Of a DNA stretch of 64,000 bases, positions 8,711-17,453 are shown in pieces; the first letter of the stretch is position 1, and the number at the start of each line of letters is the position of its first letter. Origin of the DNA: Zunongwangia atlantica 22II14-10F7 (GTDB taxonomy: Bacteria > Bacteroidota > Bacteroidia > Flavobacteriales > Flavobacteriaceae); assembly GCF_002094855.1 (NCBI RefSeq), contig NZ_ARYN01000014.1, forward strand, positions 62,001 to 126,000, written 5' to 3'. Under the pieces are notes generated by a model. That model was not told the origin of the DNA. It did no database searches and was given only the letters and a program-made list of their open reading frames with translations. The translations under genes were made by a program, and so were the position numbers.

Positions 8711-9427
8711 ATGACCAAATTAAGCGTAAATATTAATAAAATCGCCACGCTAAGAAATGCAAGAGGAGGTAACATCCCGAATGTTGTAAAATGTGCTTTA
8801 GATATCGAGAAATTTGGTGCTGAAGGTATTACGGTTCACCCCCGTCCAGACGAAAGACACATAAGATATCAGGATGCAAGAGATTTAAAACCTGTATTGA
8901 CGACCGAATTTAATATTGAAGGAAATCCAGTAGCAAAATTTATTAATCTTGTCTTAGAAGTAAAACCTGCGCAGGTAACTTTGGTGCCAGATGCGGTAGA
9001 TGCTATTACCAGTAATGCAGGTTGGGATACTATTAAAAATAAAGAATTTTTAGTTGAAGTAATTTCTGAATTTAAAAAACATGGCATCAGAACATCGATT
9101 TTCGTAGATCCAGACGAAAAAATGATCGAAGGTGCTGCAGCAACCGGTACAGATCGTATCGAATTATATACAGAAAGTTTTGCAGAACAATTTGCTGCCG
9201 GAGATAAAGAAAATGCAGTAAAACCTTATGCGGAATGCGCTAAGCTTGCCCATAAATTAGGTTTGGGAATCAACGCTGGGCACGATCTGTCTTTAGATAA
9301 TATCGAATTCTTTAAAAATGAGGTGCCATTTGTAGACGAAGTTTCTATAGGGCATGCTTTAATCGCTGAAGCACTCTATCTTGGCCTGGAAGAAACAATC
9401 GCCAGATATTTACAAAAATTACAGTAA
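8711..9427 (+). CDS. pdxJ: Pyridoxine 5'-phosphate synthase
   Basis: Condenses 1-deoxyxylulose 5-phosphate with 3-amino-2-oxopropyl phosphate to pyridoxine 5'-phosphate, the last ring-forming step of the DXP-dependent vitamin B6 pathway. The 238 residues keep the family motifs [10 protein letters not shown], the active-site [19 protein letters not shown] with the catalytic Glu, [11 protein letters not shown] with the catalytic His, and [11 protein letters not shown]. The N-terminal strand reads [10 protein letters not shown], whereas the E. coli protein has Asp-His in place of the Asn-Lys pair. It is followed by an alpha/beta hydrolase gene 46 bases downstream. Confidence 0.95.
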   Translation: MTKLSVNINKIATLRNARGGNIPNVVKCALDIEKFGAEGITVHPRPDERHIRYQDARDLKPVLTTEFNIEGNPVAKFINLVLEVKPAQVTLVPDAVDAITSNAGWDTIKNKEFLVEVISEFKKHGIRTSIFVDPDEKMIEGAAATGTDRIELYTESFAEQFAAGDKENAVKPYAECAKLAHKLGLGINAGHDLSLDNIEFFKNEVPFVDEVSIGHALIAEALYLGLEETIARYLQKLQ

Positions 9428-9473
9428 GCCGAAATTGGTCATTTTTGGACTATTATTTTTTAAAAAAATTGCA

Positions 9474-10238
9474 ATGAAGTTACATACCAATATTATAGGA
9501 GAAGGAAAACCTTTTATCATTTTACACGGATTTTTAGGAATGGGAGATAACTGGAAGACCTTAGGGAAGATGTTTTCTGAAAAAGGATACGAAGTTCATC
9601 TTGTAGATCAAAGAAATCATGGTAAAAGTCCGCATAGCGATGATTTTACTTATGAAGTATTGGTAGAAGACTTAAAAGAGTATATCGAAACGCATAATTT
9701 AGATGAAATTGTGCTAATGGGGCATTCTATGGGCGGTAAAACGGCCATGCTTTTTGCAACTACATATCCAGATTTACTTAAAAAGTTAATAATCGTAGAT
9801 ATTGCACCTAAATATTATAAACCACACCATCAGGATATTTTGGCAGGGTTAAGTTTGTTAGAAGAGTCTAATGTTTCTTCAAGACAGGAGGCTGCTAAAA
9901 TTATTTCTGAATATGTTCCAGATAAACCAACTCAGCTTTTTCTTCTTAAAAATCTAGATCGTGAAGGTAAAGACAAGTATGTTTTAAAAGTAAACCTTAA
10001 AATATTCAAAGAGAAAATCGACAATATTGGGGCAGCTTTAGATGACGACAAAACCTATGATGGAGAGACATTATTTATAAAAGGAGAAAAATCTAACTAC
10101 ATAAAACTTCCTGAAGATGAGAAACTACTTCAAACTCATTTTCCAGGTGCTGAAATCGAAGTGATTAGCAATGCGGGGCATTGGGTTCATGCAGAAAATC
10201 AAAAAGATTTTTACGATGCTGTAATTCGATTTCTTTAA
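9474..10238 (+). CDS. Alpha/beta hydrolase (YbfF-like esterase)
   Basis: Probable cytoplasmic esterase of 254 residues. The start is the Met at 9474; the open frame runs further upstream but into pdxJ. The oxyanion loop LHGFLGMGDNW (17-27), the DQRNHGKS segment, the nucleophile elbow GHSMGG with Ser85, the VDIAP segment and the late catalytic NAGHWVHAENQ are all present and resemble E. coli YbfF. The acyl substrate cannot be read from sequence. It is probably transcribed with pdxJ and ends at a small hairpin at 10250-10275. Confidence 0.88.
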   Translation: MKLHTNIIGEGKPFIILHGFLGMGDNWKTLGKMFSEKGYEVHLVDQRNHGKSPHSDDFTYEVLVEDLKEYIETHNLDEIVLMGHSMGGKTAMLFATTYPDLLKKLIIVDIAPKYYKPHHQDILAGLSLLEESNVSSRQEAAKIISEYVPDKPTQLFLLKNLDREGKDKYVLKVNLKIFKEKIDNIGAALDDDKTYDGETLFIKGEKSNYIKLPEDEKLLQTHFPGAEIEVISNAGHWVHAENQKDFYDAVIRFL

Positions 10239-10249
10239 AAATCGACGTT

Positions 10250-10275
10250 AAATATTATGCATACATAATATTTTT
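10250..10275 (+). terminator. AT-rich terminator after the hydrolase
   Basis: A 10-base stem AAATATTATG pairs with CATAATATTT around a CATA loop and runs into T residues, 12 bases after the hydrolase stop. The stem is A/T-rich, so it is weaker than the other terminators in the window. Confidence 0.5.
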
Positions 10276-10359
10276 ACCTATTTTGTTGCGGTATTTGTAT
10301 TTTATGTCTATTTCAAGGCATTTTTTACATACTGAAACAAACTTAATTCTACTTAAATT

Positions 10360-11610
10360 ATGAAGAAACTTTTATTCCTAACCCTTTTTGGGTTGGCGGC
10401 TGCAATGACTTATGCCGGGGGATACAGAGTAGGGCTTCAGGGACAGCGAAGACTGGCCATGGGGCATACTGGTGTGGCTGTAGTTGATAATGCAGAGTTG
10501 GCTTTTTTTAACCCTGCTGGGTTAGTGTATTTAGAAGATCGCATAAATGTATCTTTTGGTGCAAGTGCGGTATTCTCAGACGTGGTGTGGCAAAATGAAG
10601 AATTTGGGCAAATGGCAAGAACAGATAGTCCCGTTGGAACGCCTTTTTATGCCTATGTTTCTTATAAAGCTTCAGATTGGTTAACCTTAGGGCTTGCGGC
10701 TTATACGCCTTACGGTAGTTCTGTAGAGTGGCCAACAGATTGGTCTGGTTCTCATCTTGTGAATAATATAGATCTTCAGGCGATTTATATTCAGGCTTTG
10801 GCTTCTGTAAAAATTTCAGATAAACTTAGTGTAGGTGGTGGTCCTATTTATGTAAATGGAGCCGTAAACTTCAACAGAAATTTAAACAGAACTCTTAGCG
10901 ATATCGATGGAAATAGGGCAAATGTAACTGTAGATGCATCAGGAGTGCATGCATGGGGATGGTCTTTAGGAGCAATGTTTAATCCTACCGATAAACTTAG
11001 GATAGGAGCAAACTATCGTTCAGAAATTATTGTGGAAGCAGAAGAAGGGCATGCCGATTTTAGCAATGTTCCAGATTCTCCACTTACTCCATTTAATGAT
11101 ACTCGTTTTGATGCGTCATTGCCTTTGCCAGCAGAACTTTCTATAGGTGCTTCTTATGAGATTTCAGATAAGTGGTTAGTTGCTTTTGATTATAATCGTG
11201 CTTTTTGGGATGTATATCAATCTTTAGATATCGATTTTCAGGATCCGGCAGTTCCAGATTCAGAAAATCCAAGAAATTACAAAGACGCTAATACATATAG
11301 ATTTGGTGCGCAGTATATCGCCAACGAAATGTTTACGCTTCGTGCCGGGTATTATTTTGACGAATCTCCTGTGCAATCTGGTTATTTTGCTCCAGAAACA
11401 CCACGAAACGATGCGCATGGTTTTACCGCAGGGCTTTCAGTAAATATTACTGAAAAATTATCCATAGATGCTTCTTTCCTTTATAATAGATTTAAAGAAG
11501 TAAACGAGTCTTATGATTATTATATGGAGAATGGGCAAAATGTACCATTTGAAGGAACTTACAAAACAGTGGCGTTTGTGCCAGGTCTTGGTGTGACATT
11601 CAAAATTTAA
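10360..11610 (+). CDS. OmpP1/FadL family outer-membrane transporter
   Basis: Outer-membrane barrel related to FadL, which passes hydrophobic molecules such as long-chain fatty acids. It has 416 residues with a signal peptide ending MTYAGG. Next comes the FadL-like N-terminal part YRVGLQGQRRLAMGHTGVAVVDNAELAFFNPAGL, where the NPAG motif is typical. Then come long runs of barrel strands (for example KLRIGANYRSEI and MFTLRAGYYFDES) and a C-terminal strand ending in VPGLGVTFKI. The next gene, a secreted SGNH hydrolase lipoprotein, begins 11 bases later, suggesting joint lipid hydrolysis and uptake. Confidence 0.9.
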   Translation: MKKLLFLTLFGLAAAMTYAGGYRVGLQGQRRLAMGHTGVAVVDNAELAFFNPAGLVYLEDRINVSFGASAVFSDVVWQNEEFGQMARTDSPVGTPFYAYVSYKASDWLTLGLAAYTPYGSSVEWPTDWSGSHLVNNIDLQAIYIQALASVKISDKLSVGGGPIYVNGAVNFNRNLNRTLSDIDGNRANVTVDASGVHAWGWSLGAMFNPTDKLRIGANYRSEIIVEAEEGHADFSNVPDSPLTPFNDTRFDASLPLPAELSIGASYEISDKWLVAFDYNRAFWDVYQSLDIDFQDPAVPDSENPRNYKDANTYRFGAQYIANEMFTLRAGYYFDESPVQSGYFAPETPRNDAHGFTAGLSVNITEKLSIDASFLYNRFKEVNESYDYYMENGQNVPFEGTYKTVAFVPGLGVTFKI

Positions 11611-11621
11611 ACTTACAGGAA

Positions 11622-13202
11622 ATGATGAAAAACTATAGATTTTTAGCAGTGGGCTTATTGGCTTTGGGAATAGTTTCTTGTGAGCCAGATTTAGATAACC
11701 CTATAGATGAAACGGGAGATGTGTATGAAAATGGTGAAGCCGATTTTACGCATTATGTAGCCTTAGGAAATTCGTTAACAGCAGGATATGCAGATAACGC
11801 ATTATACATTACGGGGCAAACAAATTCGTATCCTAATATTTTAGCAGGGCAGTTTGCTCTAACTCAGGAAACAGATGAGTTTACTATTCCTTATATGAAT
11901 GATAATGCAGGCGGACTTTTAGCTGGCGGGCAACCACTGCCGGGTTTTAATAACCGTTTGGTGTTGGCTTCAGATGGGGCAGGAAATAATAGTCCGTCGA
12001 TTTATACCGGGATGTCAGCAACTACAGATATTACGAATATTTTAGAAGGACCTTTTAGCAATATGGGAGTTCCAGGTGCTAAATCTTATCATTTAGTAGC
12101 AGAAGGTTATGGTAATTTAGCAGGAGTTCAGGCAGGGATGGCTAATCCATATTTTGTGAGATTCGCATCTTCGCCACAAACTAGTGTGATGGCCGATGCT
12201 TTAGCGCAAGATCCTACATTTTTCTCTTTATGGATTGGGAATAACGATGTTTTAGGTTATGCGACTTCTGGCGGTGTTGGGGTAAACCAGGCAGGAAATC
12301 TAAATCCTGCTACTTATGGTTCTAACGATATTACAGATCCACAGGTTTTTGCTCAGGTATATTCACAAATGGTGCAGGCCTTAACAGCTAATGGGGCAGG
12401 CGGAGTTTTAATTAATATTCCAGATGTAACTTCAATAGCATTTTTCAATACAGTGCCTAATAATGCATTGGTGTTAGATGCGCAAACCGCTGGGAATCTA
12501 ACCGCATATTTTAGTGCTGTTTCTCAGGTTTTTGCCGGTGGATTAATGGCGCAGGGAGTTCCGCAGGAACAAGCTGTAGCCTTGGCTTCTCAATACGCTA
12601 TAACATTTAACGAAGGTCCAAATAGATTTATAATCGATGTGCCGGTAACTCAGGCTAACCCGCTTGGATTTAGACAGATGACAGAAGATGAATTAATTCA
12701 ACTTCAGGTAGATCAATCGGCTTTAGCTAGTGGTTATGGATCTGTTAATTTAACTGCTGAAGTTCAGCAGGTTTTAGGCTTACTTATGGCTGGAGAAACA
12801 CCTACTCAGGAACAGGCTAACATCTTATTTGGAGGCGTGAATGGTTTAGATGATGCAGATGTTTTAGATAGCACAGAGATTTCAGAAATTCAAACAGCTA
12901 CGGCTTCTTTCAATCAAACTATATCTGCTGTAGCTAACGCGAATGGATTAGCTATGGTAGATGCAAATGCATTATTAAATAGCGTTGCAGATGGAGGTTT
13001 ATCTTTTGATGGAGGAACTGTTACTGCAACTTATGCAACAGGTGGTGCTTTTTCTTTAGATGGGGTGCACTTAACACCAAGAGGTTATGCGATCGTGGCT
13101 AACGAGATTATCGACCAGATTAACGCAACTTATGGTGCTACTGTTCCAAAAGTGAATGTAGGACAATACGGTACAATTACGTTGAGTAATGAGGTGCAGT
13201 AA
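11622..13202 (+). CDS. SGNH/GDSL-type hydrolase lipoprotein
   Basis: Exported lipoprotein of 526 residues with a signal peptide and lipobox ending at Cys20 (LLALGIVSC). The SGNH blocks are visible: HYVALGNSLTAGYAD with the nucleophile Ser (the usual GDSL reads GNSL), the Gly block MGVPGAKSYH, the Asn block WIGNNDVLGYA, and the C-terminal Asp-His block LDGVHLTPRGYAIVANEI. It should act on the cell surface or in the periplasm on ester bonds of lipids or sugars. It is probably co-transcribed with the FadL-like porin 11 bases upstream and ends at the terminator at 13227-13255. About 200 residues lie between the Asn block and the C-terminal block, more than in minimal SGNH enzymes. Confidence 0.88.
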   Translation: MMKNYRFLAVGLLALGIVSCEPDLDNPIDETGDVYENGEADFTHYVALGNSLTAGYADNALYITGQTNSYPNILAGQFALTQETDEFTIPYMNDNAGGLLAGGQPLPGFNNRLVLASDGAGNNSPSIYTGMSATTDITNILEGPFSNMGVPGAKSYHLVAEGYGNLAGVQAGMANPYFVRFASSPQTSVMADALAQDPTFFSLWIGNNDVLGYATSGGVGVNQAGNLNPATYGSNDITDPQVFAQVYSQMVQALTANGAGGVLINIPDVTSIAFFNTVPNNALVLDAQTAGNLTAYFSAVSQVFAGGLMAQGVPQEQAVALASQYAITFNEGPNRFIIDVPVTQANPLGFRQMTEDELIQLQVDQSALASGYGSVNLTAEVQQVLGLLMAGETPTQEQANILFGGVNGLDDADVLDSTEISEIQTATASFNQTISAVANANGLAMVDANALLNSVADGGLSFDGGTVTATYATGGAFSLDGVHLTPRGYAIVANEIIDQINATYGATVPKVNVGQYGTITLSNEVQ

Positions 13203-13226
13203 TGATAAACTTATATTAAAATAGGG

Positions 13227-13255
13227 AAAGTCGGCAATTAGCCGACTTTTTTTTT
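13227..13255 (+). terminator. Terminator of the porin-SGNH operon
   Basis: Stem AAAGTCGGC with complement GCCGACTTT around a short AATTA loop, followed by a run of T. It sits 24 bases after the SGNH gene stop. Confidence 0.85.
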
Positions 13256-13290
13256 CGCAATTTTGAAGTATCAATCAAACCTTTAAAGAG

Positions 13291-13632
13291 ATGAGACTTT
13301 TATTAAAACTCCTTTTATCTGCACTAGTAGTGGTAGGTCTAGCTAAGTTTTTGCCAGGTGTAGCGGTAGATGGGTATTTTTCAGCATTTATTGTGGCCAT
13401 AGTTTTAGCAATCCTTAATCTTATCGTTAAGCCAATATTGGTGATCTTAACTTTGCCGGTAACGATTATAACTCTGGGCTTATTTTTACTAATCATAAAT
13501 GCTATAATTATCTTTTTAGCAGATGGCTTTGTGAGTGGTTTTAGTGTAGATGGCTGGTTTATGGCGATAATATTTAGTTTACTTTTTTCGCTATTTCAGT
13601 CAATATTATATTCTCTTCTAGATAAGGATTAG
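13291..13632 (+). CDS. Phage-holin-like 4-helix membrane protein (PF04020 type)
   Basis: The 113 residues are almost all hydrophobic, with four predicted membrane helices and the family pattern FLPGVAVDGYFSAFIVAIVLAILNLIVKPILVILTLPVTIITLGLFLLIINA. The family is widespread in bacteria, is often named phage holin family IV by database habit, and has no proven function. Nothing around it suggests a phage. It stands alone between the SGNH gene and tig, with a terminator before it and a promoter after it. Confidence 0.8.
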   Translation: MRLLLKLLLSALVVVGLAKFLPGVAVDGYFSAFIVAIVLAILNLIVKPILVILTLPVTIITLGLFLLIINAIIIFLADGFVSGFSVDGWFMAIIFSLLFSLFQSILYSLLDKD

Positions 13633-13661
13633 AAGCTTACTGAAATTCAATAATTTGAAAC

Positions 13662-13692
13662 TTTGCAGGCTAGTGAAAAAAGCTTAATTTTG
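13662..13692 (+). promoter_or_regulatory. Promoter of trigger factor
   Basis: TTTG (13662-13665), a 19-base spacer, then TAATTTTG (13685-13692), an exact match to the Bacteroidota -33 and -7 elements. Transcription should start near 13699, about 20 bases before the tig start at 13720. This is the best-formed promoter in the window. Confidence 0.75.
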
Positions 13693-13719
13693 CACACCAA
13701 TTTTTTATAATAAGTCAAG

Positions 13720-15042
13720 ATGAATATTACCAGAGAGAATATTGATGAATTGAATGCGGTAGTAAAAGTAGATATCGCAAAAGACGACTATGCTCCTAAA
13801 GTAGAGAAAATCCTTAAGGATTACCGTAAAAATGCCAATGTTCCTGGCTTTAGAAAAGGTCACGTTCCTATGGGAATGGTGAAAAAACAATACGGGCAGG
13901 CTGTATTGGTAGATGAGGTAAATAAATTACTACAGGAAAACCTTAATAAATATCTTACTGAAGAAAAATTAGACGTTCTAGGAAATCCTATTCCTAAAGA
14001 GCAGGAAAATTTTGACTGGAATGAAGATAACTACACTTTTGAATTTGAAGTTGGTCTTGCTCCAGAATTTGAAGTAAGTCTTGATTTAGAAAAGCCTGTA
14101 ACAAAATATAATATCGTTGCTGATGATACGATGATCGATAGACAAATCGAAAACATCCAAAAGCAATACGGTAAATTAGTTTCTAAAGATGAAGTTGAAG
14201 AAGGAGATATCGTAGCCGGAACTTTCAAGAATGAAGAAGAAGGTATCGAGAACGAAACTTCAATCGAGCTAGAGAAGATTAAAGGAAAAAGAAACCTTAA
14301 TAAATTTGTAGGATCTAAAGTTGGTGATACCATTACTTTGAAGACAAAAAGTCTTTTTGAAGATGATCACGATTTAATCCAACATTTAAAAGTAGAGCAT
14401 GATAAAGCTCACGATCTTGATATCGAAGTAGAATTTACTATTTCAGAAATCAACAAAAGAGAACTTGCAGATTTAGATCAGGAATTATTTGATAAACTTT
14501 TTGGTGAAGGTAAAGTGAAAACAGTAACTGAGCTTAAAGAGAAAATCAAAGAAGATGCTGAAAAACAATTTGTTCAGCAAAGCGATCAACAGTTAATGAA
14601 TGATGTGACTGAAGCATTAATCGAAAAAACTGAATTTGATCTTCCTAAAGAATTTCTTCAGAAATGGATTAGAACTGTAGGTGAAAAACCATTAACTGAA
14701 GAAGAAGCAGTTGAAGAATACGAAAACAGCGAAAAAGGACTTCGTTATCAGTTAATCGAAGGAAAAATTGTTAAGGATAACGACATTCAGGTAGATTTCG
14801 AAACCCTTAAAAACTTCGCTAAAGATAAAATTAAAGAACAAATGGCTCAGTTTGGTCAGATGGATCCTTCAGATAAAGAATTAGACGATATCGCAGCAAG
14901 AATCTTATCTAACCAAGACGAAGTAAAGCGTCTTTCAGAGCAATTAGTGAACGAAAAATTGTTAAATTTCTATAAAGAGAATATGAAATTTGACGAAAAG
15001 GAAGTTACTTACGATGAGTTTGTAAAAGAAATTTATGAGTAA
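13720..15042 (+). CDS. tig: Trigger factor
   Basis: Ribosome-bound chaperone that meets nascent chains at the exit tunnel. The 440 residues include the N-terminal ribosome-binding domain with NVPGFRKGHVPMGMVKKQYG (residues 40-59), which contains the GFRxG-type signature. A middle domain in the FKBP position (about 150-245) follows, and then a helical C-terminal domain. The middle domain lacks the usual FKBP-type motif around DF.G..DG, so prolyl isomerase activity is doubtful. It is followed by clpP and clpX, the same order as in many bacteria, with two hairpins between tig and clpP. Confidence 0.93.
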   Translation: MNITRENIDELNAVVKVDIAKDDYAPKVEKILKDYRKNANVPGFRKGHVPMGMVKKQYGQAVLVDEVNKLLQENLNKYLTEEKLDVLGNPIPKEQENFDWNEDNYTFEFEVGLAPEFEVSLDLEKPVTKYNIVADDTMIDRQIENIQKQYGKLVSKDEVEEGDIVAGTFKNEEEGIENETSIELEKIKGKRNLNKFVGSKVGDTITLKTKSLFEDDHDLIQHLKVEHDKAHDLDIEVEFTISEINKRELADLDQELFDKLFGEGKVKTVTELKEKIKEDAEKQFVQQSDQQLMNDVTEALIEKTEFDLPKEFLQKWIRTVGEKPLTEEEAVEEYENSEKGLRYQLIEGKIVKDNDIQVDFETLKNFAKDKIKEQMAQFGQMDPSDKELDDIAARILSNQDEVKRLSEQLVNEKLLNFYKENMKFDEKEVTYDEFVKEIYE

Positions 15043-15083
15043 AAAAACTGCTGGTAATTCAGCAGAATAATTTTGCTTTTGGC

Positions 15084-15130
15084 TAAGGCCTCCAAATAAA
15101 CAAATCTCGATTATCGAGTAAGCCTTTTTT
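15084..15130 (+). repeat. Palindromic intergenic repeat, possible terminator
   Basis: The core CTCGATTATCGAG (15106-15118) is palindromic, and AAGGC at 15085 can pair with GCCTT before a T run at about 15126. The 19 bases at 15103-15121 reappear exactly, in reverse complement, at 62712-62730. This suggests a dispersed intergenic element which may also serve as terminator of tig. Confidence 0.5.
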
Positions 15131-15149
15131 ATAATTTATACCTATCTTT

Positions 15150-15184
15150 AAGGCGTTAACCATAACGGTATAACGCCTTTTTTG
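15150..15184 (+). terminator. Terminator between tig and clpP
   Basis: AAGGCGTTA pairs with TAACGCCTT around a loop of about a dozen bases (itself able to pair in part) and is followed by a run of T. It lies about 110 bases after tig and 40 bases before clpP. Confidence 0.8.
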
Positions 15185-15222
15185 GCTCTATAGATTACTT
15201 GTGTAATTAAAAAGAAAAATTG

Positions 15223-15900
15223 ATGGACTACGGAAAAGAATTCGAAAAGTACGCAACTAAACACCACGGGATAAACAGCAATTATTATAACAAAATAGTA
15301 AGCAGTATGGCACCTGTTGGGATGACTCCTAACATTATTGAAGAGCGCCAGATGAATGCTGTAGCTATGGATGTATTCTCTAGATTAATGATGGACAGGA
15401 TTATCTTTATGGGTACTGCCATTAACGATCAGGTAGCTAATATTATCCAGGCGCAATTGTTGTTTTTAGAAAGTACAGATTCTTCAAAAGATATTCAAAT
15501 TTATATAAACTCTCCTGGAGGTAGTGTTTATGCTGGTTTAGGTATTTATGATACCATGCAGTTTATTAAGCCAGATGTAGCTACAATTTGTACAGGTATG
15601 GCGGCTTCTATGGGAGCAGTGTTACTTTGTGCAGGAGAGAAAGGAAAAAGAAGCGGTTTGCCACATTCAAGAGTGATGATTCACCAACCACTTGGTGGAG
15701 CACAGGGGCAGGCAAGTGATATCGAAATCACAGCTAGAGAAATCCTTACTTTAAAAGAAGAATTGTACAATATCATTTCTAAACATTCTGGGCAATCTTA
15801 CGAAAAAGTTTACGAAGACAGTGATCGTGATTACTGGATGAAAGCTGATAGAGCTAAAGAATACGGAATGATAGACGAGATTCTTACCAGAGAAAAGTAA
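15223..15900 (+). CDS. clpP: ATP-dependent Clp protease proteolytic subunit
   Basis: Serine protease subunit that forms the tetradecameric barrel degrading proteins unfolded by ClpX. I start it at the ATG at 15223 rather than the TTG directly before it, giving 225 residues. The catalytic Ser lies in [13 protein letters not shown], the His in [11 protein letters not shown], and the family segment [20 protein letters not shown] is present. The N-terminus is longer than in E. coli and probably includes a processed propeptide. clpX follows after 74 bases. Confidence 0.96.
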   Translation: MDYGKEFEKYATKHHGINSNYYNKIVSSMAPVGMTPNIIEERQMNAVAMDVFSRLMMDRIIFMGTAINDQVANIIQAQLLFLESTDSSKDIQIYINSPGGSVYAGLGIYDTMQFIKPDVATICTGMAASMGAVLLCAGEKGKRSGLPHSRVMIHQPLGGAQGQASDIEITAREILTLKEELYNIISKHSGQSYEKVYEDSDRDYWMKADRAKEYGMIDEILTREK

Positions 15901-15974
15901 GAATCAAGATTAGACAGAATTAGAAGAGAATTTCAGGATTTATTATCTTGAAATTGAACAGGAAATATAATAAG

Positions 15975-17207
15975 ATGGCGAAAGAAGAATTAGAATGCTC
16001 CTTCTGCGGAAGAAAAAAGCCTGAAACCAATCTTTTGATTGCAGGTTTAGATGCACACATTTGTGATCGATGTATCGAGCAGGCTCATGGAATTGTTCTT
16101 GAAGAATCCAGGCAGGGAGAGGCAAACGAATTATCTTCAGAATTGATGCTGAGTAAGCCTAAATCGATCAAGGCATTCTTAGATGAATATATAATTGGGC
16201 AGGAAGCTACAAAAAAAGTAATGTCTGTTGCTGTTTATAACCACTACAAACGTTTATTGCAGCCAGATAGCGATGATGATATCGAGATCCAGAAAAGTAA
16301 TATCGTTATGGTTGGTGAAACTGGTACCGGTAAAACTTTAATGGCAAAAACCATTGCAAAAATGCTTAATGTGCCTTTAGCAATCGTAGATGCAACGGTA
16401 TTAACTGAAGCTGGTTATGTGGGTGAAGATGTAGAAGGAATTCTTACACGTTTACTTCAGGCGGCAGATTATAATGTAGAGAAAGCTCAACGCGGGATTG
16501 TATTTATCGACGAGATTGATAAGATCGCTCGTAAAAGTGATAATCCTTCAATTACCAGAGATGTTTCTGGAGAAGGTGTTCAGCAGGCATTATTAAAACT
16601 TCTTGAAGGAACTACAGTTAATGTTCCGCCAAAAGGAGGAAGAAAGCATCCCGATCAAAAATTTATCGAAGTAGATACTGAAAATATTCTGTTTATCGCC
16701 GGTGGAGCTTTTGATGGTATCGAGAAAAATATCAGCAAGCGTTTAAATATGCAGGCGGTAGGATTTAGTGCGTCTAAAAGTGATGATAATATTGAAAGAA
16801 CAAATCTTTTAAAATATATCATTCCTAAGGATTTAAAGGATTTTGGACTTATTCCTGAAATTATTGGTCGTTTACCGGCTTTAACTTATATGAATCCGCT
16901 AGATCAGGAAACACTTCGTTCTATTTTAACCGAGCCTAAAAATGCGATCATCAAGCAGTATACAAAACTGTTTGAAATGGATGAAATCGAATTTACAGCT
17001 ACAGATGAAGCTTTAGATTTTATCGTAGAAAAAGCGGTAGAGTACAAGCTTGGTGCGCGTGGGTTGCGTTCGCTTTGTGAGGCGATCTTAACCGATGCGA
17101 TGTTCGATCTTCCTGAAAGTGATGTGACTGAATTTACACTTACTCGCGAATATGCCGAGGAAAAATTAAATAAATCTACTATGAATGCGCTAAAAGCAGC
17201 TTCATAG
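15975..17207 (+). CDS. clpX: ATP-dependent Clp protease ATP-binding subunit ClpX
   Basis: AAA+ unfoldase that feeds substrates to ClpP. Start is the ATG at 15975, giving 410 residues; the frame also has an upstream TTG that adds nine unlikely residues. The N-terminal zinc domain has four cysteines (C8, C11, C30, C33). Walker A GETGTGKT, the pore-loop GYVGED, Walker [11 protein letters not shown], and the sensor-2 type GARGLR are all present. It sits downstream of clpP and is closed by a good terminator at 17233-17267. Confidence 0.97.
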   Translation: MAKEELECSFCGRKKPETNLLIAGLDAHICDRCIEQAHGIVLEESRQGEANELSSELMLSKPKSIKAFLDEYIIGQEATKKVMSVAVYNHYKRLLQPDSDDDIEIQKSNIVMVGETGTGKTLMAKTIAKMLNVPLAIVDATVLTEAGYVGEDVEGILTRLLQAADYNVEKAQRGIVFIDEIDKIARKSDNPSITRDVSGEGVQQALLKLLEGTTVNVPPKGGRKHPDQKFIEVDTENILFIAGGAFDGIEKNISKRLNMQAVGFSASKSDDNIERTNLLKYIIPKDLKDFGLIPEIIGRLPALTYMNPLDQETLRSILTEPKNAIIKQYTKLFEMDEIEFTATDEALDFIVEKAVEYKLGARGLRSLCEAILTDAMFDLPESDVTEFTLTREYAEEKLNKSTMNALKAAS

Positions 17208-17232
17208 AACAGATAATAATTGTTTTAAAGTT

Positions 17233-17267
17233 AAAAGGCCTCGCAAGTATTTGTGGGGCTTTTTTTA
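17233..17267 (+). terminator. Terminator of clpPX
   Basis: A stem of about 14 base pairs (AAAAGGCCTCGCAA against TTGTGGGGCTTTT with a few G-T pairs) around a GTAT loop, then a T run. It starts 26 bases after the clpX stop. The remaining 190 bases to aceE hold only A/T-rich sequence and a short palindrome ATAGCGCTAT at 17354-17363 which might be an operator; I see no clear TAnnTTTG element there. Confidence 0.8.
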
Positions 17268-17453
17268 TTGCTGAAATTGGTTAATTCCTAACAATGTTTT
17301 TTTCTTTCTTAAAATATGAGAAATTTCATTTTTCAATTTTTGAAAGCTTTAGCATAGCGCTATAATCTTCTGTTAATCATTTGAAGTCGGTTTTATTAAT
17401 TGGTAATTTCAAAGAGATAGATCACTCTATTACCAACTAATAAATCTCAAAGC

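Noticed and set aside
13291-13632. Phage remnant suggested by a holin-like gene
   Set aside because: The family is common in non-phage settings, and there are no other phage genes, attachment repeats or integrase.
17354-17363. ATAGCGCTAT as a PDH operator
   Set aside because: A single 10-base palindrome in an AT-rich gap is too weak by itself and no promoter could be placed around it.
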